The notes under the pieces were generated by a model that worked only from the letters and a program-made list of their open reading frames with translations, was not told the origin of the DNA and did no database searches. Both the position numbers and the translations under genes were made by a program. A DNA stretch of 7,397 bases. Origin: CAYTLW01 sp964438735 (GTDB lineage Bacteria; Myxococcota_A; UBA9042). Numbering within the stretch: the stretch's first letter is position 1; the number at the start of each line of letters is the position of its first letter. The DNA is taken from positions 1 to 7,397 of the forward strand of contig CAYTLW010000210.1 in assembly GCA_964438735.1 (NCBI GenBank), read 5' to 3'. Positions 1 through 3,982 of the stretch are shown piece after piece.

Positions 1-70
1 GCCCTTTGCCTGCGCGCCCTTTGCCTGCGCGCCCTTTGCCTGCGCGCCCTTTGCCTGCGCGCCCTTTGCC
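1..70. repeat. 15-bp tandem repeat, 4 full copies plus 10 bases
   Basis: The unit gccctttgcctgcgc repeats perfectly four times from base 1, followed by a partial fifth copy to base 70. On the minus strand it encodes AKGAQ repeats in the gene that starts at 99. The true copy number is unknown because the repeat runs off the window edge, which probably marks an assembly break at the repeat. Confidence 0.95.
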
Positions 71-99
71 CGTGACTTCCGCTTGGGGTCGTCAGCCAT
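1..99 (-). CDS. Unidentified gene downstream of larC, N-terminal 33 codons only
   Basis: This open frame starts at the ATG at 99-97 and is still open at base 1, so only its start is visible. It begins MADDPKRKSRAKGAQ and then repeats the pentapeptide AKGAQ to the window edge, giving a basic, Ala/Lys/Gly/Gln-rich N-terminus. The start is supported by a GGAG on the minus strand at 107-110, 7 bases upstream. It is also supported by an 8-base overlap (ATGGCTGA) with the larC stop, the same arrangement seen between larB and larC. The gene therefore looks translationally coupled to the nickel-pincer cofactor operon. Its product cannot be identified from this low-complexity stretch. A LarA-family enzyme is possible from context, but so is any other protein with a basic disordered N-terminus. 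Confidence 0.68.
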   Translation of the reverse strand, partial: MADDPKRKSRAKGAQAKGAQAKGAQAKGAQAKG

Positions 100-1306
100 C
101 TGTCCGCTCCGCGCTCAGCGTCTCGCGGGCCGCCGCTTCTGCGGCGTCGGTCACTTCGAGCACCGGCACGCTGGCCGCCACGGCCAGGGCTGCGCAGGGC
201 TCGTACTCCGCGCGGACCTGCTGCGGGCCGCTGGGACCGCCCGAGATCTTCACCGGCACCTCGCCCCAGGGAGTGGCCACCTGCATCGTCTTCCTGGCCA
301 GCGCCACCTTGCGCGCGCCCAGGATGCGGCAGCCGATGGTCGTGGTGTGCACCATCATCGCGGTCACCACCGCGTCCACCCGAGATGGCGAACAGAGCGC
401 GCTCAGCAGCTGCCCCGGACGCCCCTTCTTCATCTGAATCGGCGTCACCGTCACGTCGGCGGCCCCCGCGGCCAGGATGGCGTCGATAGCCGCCGGCAGC
501 AGTTGCGGGCGCATGTCGTCGATATTGGCCTCGACCATGCGACATTCGCCCTCGTGCCACGGCGCGGCCGATACGGGCTCGCCGACGAAGATGCGCAGCA
601 GGTTGGCCACCTGGCCACCGTCACGCGAGCCGGCGCCGCGGCCGTGGCCGCGCACCACCATGGCGGGCATGGGCCCGAAGTCGTCGCAGAGGGCCCTCAT
701 CAGGGCCACGCCGGTCGGCGTCACCCGCTCCTGGTCGGCGGCCATGCCAAATACGGGCAGGCCCTCGATCAGCGCGCCCACGGCCGGCGCGGGCAAGGCG
801 TGGGTGCCGTGGGAGAAGGTGACGGTGCCCGTAGGCATGGGCAGTGGCGAACCCACCACCCGCTCGATGCCCAGTGCGTGCAGGCCCGCGCAGACGCCGA
901 CGATGTCGACCATGGCATCCGCCGCGCCCACCTCGTGGAAGTGCACATCCGCCGGGCTGGCGCCATGCACCTGGGCCTCCGCCTCAGCCAGCAATTCGAA
1001 CGTCCGGCAGGCGTGTTCGACCACCGCCTGCGGCAGGCCGCTGGCACCGATGCGCTCCAGGATGTCCGGCAGCCGGCGCTCCGGTGGCGGATCGTCGCCA
1101 CATGTCACCTGTACACGTACGCCCACGATGCCATGTCGCCGTGCGCGGCTGACGTCGATGGTGGACGCGCCCAGCCCCAATGCGGTGGCCACAGCCAGCA
1201 GAGCGGCCGATTCCCAGCCCAGGTCCAGCAGGGCGCCCAACAGCATGTCGCCGGCGACACCCGCGGTGGCATCGATCCAGGCGACCGTGGCGGTGGATTC
1301 AGTCAT
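92..1306 (-). CDS. larC: LarC, nickel-inserting protein of nickel-pincer nucleotide synthesis
   Basis: LarC carries out the last step of NPN cofactor synthesis, a CTP-dependent insertion of nickel into pyridinium-3,5-bisthiocarboxylic acid mononucleotide in the cytoplasm. The 404-residue product shows the family landmarks in order: IDATAGVAGDM at 11-21, VHFHEVGAADAMVDI at 121-135, SHGTHALPAPA at 165-175, VTPTG at 195-199, NIDDMRPQLL at 261-270, MKKGRPGQLL at 292-301 and TTTIGCR at 321-327. Both parts, called LarC1 and LarC2 in Lactobacillus plantarum where they are joined by ribosomal frameshifting, are in one uninterrupted frame here. No long His-rich stretch is present. The ATG overlaps the larB stop by 8 bases (ATGACTGA) and has GAGG at 1313-1316. 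The stop overlaps the start of a further gene. Identification is secure by motif; nickel chemistry is inferred from the family. Confidence 0.96.
   Translation of the reverse strand: MTESTATVAWIDATAGVAGDMLLGALLDLGWESAALLAVATALGLGASTIDVSRARRHGIVGVRVQVTCGDDPPPERRLPDILERIGASGLPQAVVEHACRTFELLAEAEAQVHGASPADVHFHEVGAADAMVDIVGVCAGLHALGIERVVGSPLPMPTGTVTFSHGTHALPAPAVGALIEGLPVFGMAADQERVTPTGVALMRALCDDFGPMPAMVVRGHGRGAGSRDGGQVANLLRIFVGEPVSAAPWHEGECRMVEANIDDMRPQLLPAAIDAILAAGAADVTVTPIQMKKGRPGQLLSALCSPSRVDAVVTAMMVHTTTIGCRILGARKVALARKTMQVATPWGEVPVKISGGPSGPQQVRAEYEPCAALAVAASVPVLEVTDAAEAAARETLSAERTDG
107..110 (-). promoter_or_regulatory. Ribosome binding site for the gene after larC
   Basis: GGAG on the minus strand, inside the last codons of larC, lies 7 bases before the ATG at 99-97. 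The same GGAG with the same 7-base spacing precedes the chosen larE start. It decides that a new gene begins here rather than the operon ending with larC. Confidence 0.6.
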
Positions 1307-2072
1307 CGTCGTCCTCGTCCGGTACGCATTGCCGGGCGATCATATGGGCCGCACATCCGGCCCCGAAGCCGTTGTCGATGTTGACCACCACGACCCCAGG
1401 CGCACATGAGTTCAGCATACCCAGCAAAGCCGCCAGGCCGCCGAACGAGGCGCCGTACCCGATGCTCGTCGGCACCGCGATGATCGGCTTGCCGACCAGT
1501 CCGGCGACAACGGTCGGTAGCGCCCCCTCCATGCCGGCCACCACCACCAGCGCATGGGCCTTGCGCAGAGCGTCAGCGTGATGCAGCACCCGGTGCAGGC
1601 CGGCCACGCCCACGTCGGCCACGCGGGTGACCGAACTGCCGAGGTGCTCCAGGGTGACCGCTGCCTCGTCCGCAACCGGCAGATCGGCGGTGCCCGCGCA
1701 GACCACCGCCACCCGGCCGCCCGCTTGCGGCGGCTTGGCGCGCCAGGCGATGACGCGGGCCCGTTCGTGATGCGTCACCTGGGCGAACTCGCCCTGCAGA
1801 AGCGTGGCCTGCTCCGCCGTGACGCGCGAGACAAAGAGCGAACGGTGGGTCTCGATGCTGATCCCGGCCAGGCGCACAAGGTCGGCGTCGGCTTTGCCGG
1901 GTGCGAAGATGACTTCGGCGATGCCCGTGCGCAGCTCTCGATGGGTGTCGAAATGGCCGCCCTCGACGCGACGGAAGGGCAGGTTTCGCAAGCGGTCGAG
2001 CGCATCTTCCGGCGCCACCTCGCCATCGCGCACCGCTCGCAGCAAGGTCTGCAACTCCGCTGTACCGCTCAT
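1299..2072 (-). CDS. larB: LarB, NaAD carboxylase/hydrolase of nickel-pincer nucleotide synthesis
   Basis: LarB catalyses the first committed step: it carboxylates the pyridinium ring of nicotinic acid adenine dinucleotide and hydrolyses the phosphoanhydride, giving the dicarboxylated mononucleotide used by LarE. The 257 residues match the family length. The N-terminal part carries THRELRTGIAEVIFAPGK (43-60). The PurE-like C-terminal domain carries CAGTADLPVADEAA (125-138), DVGVAGLHR (153-161), VAGMEGALPTVVAGLV (178-193), PTSIGYGASFGG (201-212) and VNIDNGFGAG (230-239). Cys223 in NSCAPG is the likely equivalent of the cysteine that binds the pyridinium ring covalently in the characterised L. 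plantarum enzyme. The protein ends in the acidic tail PDEDDDD. Its ATG overlaps the larE stop as ATGA, and its stop lies inside the larC start, so translation is probably coupled along the operon. Confidence 0.96.
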   Translation of the reverse strand: MSGTAELQTLLRAVRDGEVAPEDALDRLRNLPFRRVEGGHFDTHRELRTGIAEVIFAPGKADADLVRLAGISIETHRSLFVSRVTAEQATLLQGEFAQVTHHERARVIAWRAKPPQAGGRVAVVCAGTADLPVADEAAVTLEHLGSSVTRVADVGVAGLHRVLHHADALRKAHALVVVAGMEGALPTVVAGLVGKPIIAVPTSIGYGASFGGLAALLGMLNSCAPGVVVVNIDNGFGAGCAAHMIARQCVPDEDDDD

Positions 2073-3163
2073 GCGCCTCGCCCCGCGTATTCATCTGTCG
2101 GTGCCGCCTCGTCCGCCGCCGCCTCGTCCGCCGCCGCCTCGTCCGCCGCNNNNNNNNNNNNNNNNNNNNNNNNNNNNNNNNNNNNNNNNNNNNNNNNNNN
2201 NNNNNNNNNNNNNNNNNNNNNNNNNNNNNNNNNNNNNNNNNNNNNNNNNGCCGCCTCGTCCGCCGCCGCCTCGTCCGCCGCCGCCTCGTCCGCCGCTGAA
2301 CCGGCTGGCCCGGACAGCACGATCGGCCCGTCGGACGCGAGCACCGAGTTGAGTGAGCCGCTACGAAAGCCGCCCAGGTCCAGACTCACCCAGCGATAGC
2401 CGAGTTCCTGCAAGTGCCGTTGGATCTCTTCGCCGGCGGCGACGAGGTCGGCCATGCGCTCCGGCGAGGCCTCGATGCGCGCCACCTGCTCGTGATGCCG
2501 CACGCGCACGTCCCGCAGGTCGAATCGGGACCGCAACCAGCGCTCCGCCCGCCCCACCCGGTCCAGTCCCGTGAGGGTCACCTGCGTCCCGTAGGGAAAG
2601 CGCGAGGCCAGGCAGGGCATGGCCGGCTTGTCGGCCACGTCCAGCCCCCAATGCCGCGCCAGCGCCCGCACATCGACCTTGCGCAAGCCGGCTTGCCGCA
2701 GCGGCGAAAGCACGCCGTGCTGTGCCGCGGCTCGCATGCCGGGTCGATGATCGCCCTCATCATCCAGGTTGCTGCCCTCGAGCACAGTCGAATACCCCTC
2801 GGCCTCAGCCACGCCCAGCAACTTGAGGAAGAGTTCGTTCTTGCAGTGAAAACACCGGTCCGGCGGGTTGGCGATGTAGTCCGGCAGCGCGGTCTCGCCC
2901 GTCTCTACCAGTCGGTGCGGGACGCCGACCCAGGCAGCGATCCTGGCCGCATCGGCGACCTCTTCGGCAGGCACGCTGGCCGAACAGCCGGTCACGGCCA
3001 GAACGCGATGGCCCAACGCCCGGTACGCCGCAGCCAGCACGACCGACGAATCCACGCCGCCAGACAGCGCCACCACAGCCGAACCCAGGGGCCGAATGCA
3101 GGCGTGCAAGGCGTCGGCGTGAACTTGCAATGCAACATGATCAGGGCCATCGCCAGGCTGCAT
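2069..3163 (-). CDS. larE: LarE, ATP-dependent sulfur transferase, with acidic repeat tail and an internal sequence gap
   Basis: LarE adenylates the two pyridinium carboxylates and replaces them with thiocarboxylates. Visible motifs are the PP-loop SGGVDSS (34-40), DRCFHCKNELF (102-112), LEGSNLDDEGDHRPG (128-142), PCLASRFPYGTQ (183-194) and LDLGGFRSGSLN (261-272), where typical LarE proteins roughly end. Cys184 aligns with the sulfur-donating cysteine of L. plantarum LarE. Cys104 and Cys107 form an additional CxxC, suggesting the variant that binds a [4Fe-4S] cluster. The ATG at 3163 is preferred over the in-frame ATG at 3256 because GGAG lies 7 bases upstream and because the longer start adds a 31-residue segment lacking family features. 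After the conserved core come AADEA pentapeptide repeats interrupted by 100 Ns, then PTDEYAGRGA and a stop overlapping larB by 4 bases. Exact length is unknown; with the nominal gap it is 364 residues. The frame is consistent across the gap. Confidence 0.93.
   Translation of the reverse strand: MQPGDGPDHVALQVHADALHACIRPLGSAVVALSGGVDSSVVLAAAYRALGHRVLAVTGCSASVPAEEVADAARIAAWVGVPHRLVETGETALPDYIANPPDRCFHCKNELFLKLLGVAEAEGYSTVLEGSNLDDEGDHRPGMRAAAQHGVLSPLRQAGLRKVDVRALARHWGLDVADKPAMPCLASRFPYGTQVTLTGLDRVGRAERWLRSRFDLRDVRVRHHEQVARIEASPERMADLVAAGEEIQRHLQELGYRWVSLDLGGFRSGSLNSVLASDGPIVLSGPAGSAADEAAADEAAADEAXXXXXXXXXXXXXXXXXXXXXXXXXXXXXXXXXXAADEAAADEAAADEAAPTDEYAGRGA
2103..2296. repeat. 15-bp tandem repeat in the 3' end of larE, interrupted by the sequence gap
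   Basis: The unit gccgcctcgtccgcc is present three times plus two bases on each side of the N run (2103-2149 and 2250-2296). Read on the minus strand it encodes AADEA. The two 47-base flanks are identical, so the two contig ends may simply overlap (three copies in total) or be separated by any number of extra units. If the array is perfect, the missing length must leave remainder 13 when divided by 15. That keeps the reading frame, whereas the nominal 100 bases would break the repeat phase though not the frame. Confidence 0.95.
2150..2249. other. Assembly gap of 100 Ns
   Basis: Exactly 100 undetermined bases, a common placeholder for a scaffold gap of unknown size. Both edges end inside identical 15-bp repeats, so the gap most likely reflects an assembler failing to resolve the array rather than missing unique sequence. 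Confidence 0.97.
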
Positions 3164-3327
3164 CCGTGCGCTCCATTCAGGCACCCTCTCTGCTGTGCCT
3201 GACCCGTGGCTCCACGCTACACAACGGTGCCTGCCCGGCGCAACGGCCGCGTACAAGGGCCCGGACCCCGACCTGCGATGATCCCGGGCGGCGCCATCAA
3301 CAACACAAAGACGCGACGGAGGTGCCC
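3164..3327. promoter_or_regulatory. Divergent intergenic region between larE and the exported-protein gene
   Basis: These 164 bases separate two outward-facing genes and must hold the promoters for both, including that of the lar operon. On the minus strand TTGCGC, 16 bases and TGTAGC make a weak sigma-70-like pair ahead of larE, but the match is poor. No strong inverted repeat, riboswitch or recognisable operator was seen. Promoter placement is therefore a guess; the region's role follows from gene orientation. Confidence 0.4.
3171..3174 (-). promoter_or_regulatory. Ribosome binding site for larE
   Basis: GGAG on the minus strand, 7 bases before the ATG at 3163-3161. It favours this start over the upstream in-frame ATG at 3256 and places the N-terminus 33 residues before the PP-loop, which suits the family. 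Confidence 0.55.
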
Positions 3328-3879
3328 ATGAGATGGTCGTACGGGTCGATTGTGTTGATATTCCTCGCTGGCTTGATCTGGCCGGTCTGGACCTTGGCGG
3401 CAGGTCCCACCCAGTTGAGCCGCCTGCGCGACGCGGTCGCCGGTGTGGAGCGCATCGAGCAGCTCCTCGGCGCCTCCGAGGACGAGGAGACGGCCGCTGT
3501 GGCGGTGGGCGATGGTTGCGCCGTGGTCGCCATGCAAACGGCCAGCTCGCTCATCGCCCAACAGCTGAAGAGGGCGCTGTCGCAGCTCGACGCCGCCATG
3601 GCAGCGGCCAAACGTCGCGACACCGTCGCTGTCGGCGGTCACTACCTGGAGATCATCAAGGCCCTTCGGCGCAGCGATACGGCGTTCGAATTGCACGTCC
3701 TTGGCGGCGCACGCTGCCCGCTGCGCGCCAACGGCCACACGGTGGTCATCGCCGAACGCGATGAAGACCTGGGCTGGCTGAGCGCCTTCGACCCGACGAA
3801 GTTTCTCATCCGCGGCGCCGCCGCCGACCATCGCCCATGGCTGCCCGCCGGCATTCGCCCGCGCAACTTCCTTCGCTGA
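3328..3879 (+). CDS. Exported protein of unknown function, 183 residues
   Basis: No family is recognised. The ATG at 3328 is chosen because GGAGG at 3318-3322 stands 5 bases upstream and because it yields a clean signal peptide: MRWS, a hydrophobic core at about 7-22 (SIVLIFLAGLIWPVWT) and a likely cleavage site after LAA at 25. The mature part, about 158 residues, has a predicted helical segment at 65-112 rich in Ala, Gln and Leu. It has just two cysteines, Cys64 and Cys130, which could form a disulfide in the periplasm, and it ends in WLPAGIRPRNFLR. There is no lipobox cysteine after the signal peptide, so it should be soluble or surface-associated rather than lipid-anchored. It diverges from the lar operon and lies 103 bases upstream of the RCC1 gene; no functional link to either is shown. 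Confidence 0.75.
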   Translation: MRWSYGSIVLIFLAGLIWPVWTLAAGPTQLSRLRDAVAGVERIEQLLGASEDEETAAVAVGDGCAVVAMQTASSLIAQQLKRALSQLDAAMAAAKRRDTVAVGGHYLEIIKALRRSDTAFELHVLGGARCPLRANGHTVVIAERDEDLGWLSAFDPTKFLIRGAAADHRPWLPAGIRPRNFLR

Positions 3880-3929
3880 AGACGATGCTTCCTTCGCTGA
3901 AGTCGATGTTTCCTTCTCTGAAGTGATTG
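3867..3929. repeat. Three 21-bp direct repeats between the exported-protein gene and the RCC1 gene
   Basis: Copies lie at 3867-3887, 3888-3908 and 3909-3929. The first two differ at one position (consensus cttccttcgctgaagwcgatg) and the third is more diverged. Each contains a small inverted repeat, CTTC-3 nt-GAAG. The first copy includes the last codons and stop of the upstream gene, and since 21 is a multiple of three the same in-frame TGA recurs in the other copies (3898-3900 and 3919-3921). The 21-bp period is two turns of B-DNA, as expected for repeated protein binding sites, but a simple duplication of the gene end explains it equally well. Confidence 0.88.
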
Positions 3930-3955
3930 TCGCGCGCGCTCGCCCGCGCTAGATC
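3927..3955 (+). promoter_or_regulatory. Candidate promoter for the RCC1-repeat gene
   Basis: TTGTCG at 3927-3932 and TAGATC at 3950-3955 are separated by 17 bases, the optimal sigma-70 spacing, and match the consensus hexamers at 4 and 3 of 6 positions. The -35 element overlaps the end of the third 21-bp repeat. The match is weak and high-GC genomes give many such hits, so this is tentative. Confidence 0.25.
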
Positions 3956-3982
3956 TGGCTCCTGGACCCCTCCGGAGCTGCC

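Noticed and set aside
1..70. CRISPR-like array
   Set aside because: The units are perfect 15-bp tandem copies with no spacers; the same holds for the arrays at 2103-2296, 3867-3929 and 4241-4300.
560..620. Programmed frameshift at the LarC1/LarC2 junction
   Set aside because: The frame is continuous from 1306 to 92, so no recoding is needed here.
83..1384. Long plus-strand open frame (433 codons) and others opposite larC and larB
   Set aside because: They are antisense to clear LarC and LarB coding sequence, have no recognisable motifs and are rich in Arg/His/Gly as expected for shadow frames in high-GC DNA.
2150..2249. larE as a broken or pseudogene because of the N run
   Set aside because: The core enzyme is complete before the gap, and the repeat flanks are in the same frame on both sides for any missing length that keeps the 15-bp phase.
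3164..3256. Longer larE start at 3256
   Set aside because: The extra 31 residues have no family features, while the ATG at 3163 has a well-spaced GGAG and fits the usual distance to the PP-loop.
3130..3327. Upstream extension of the exported-protein gene to 3130
   Set aside because: It would run through the larE start and bury the signal peptide inside the protein; the ATG at 3328 has a strong GGAGG.
3929..3949. Alternating CG stretch as a Z-DNA or structural element
   Set aside because: Short CG runs like this are expected by chance at this base composition.
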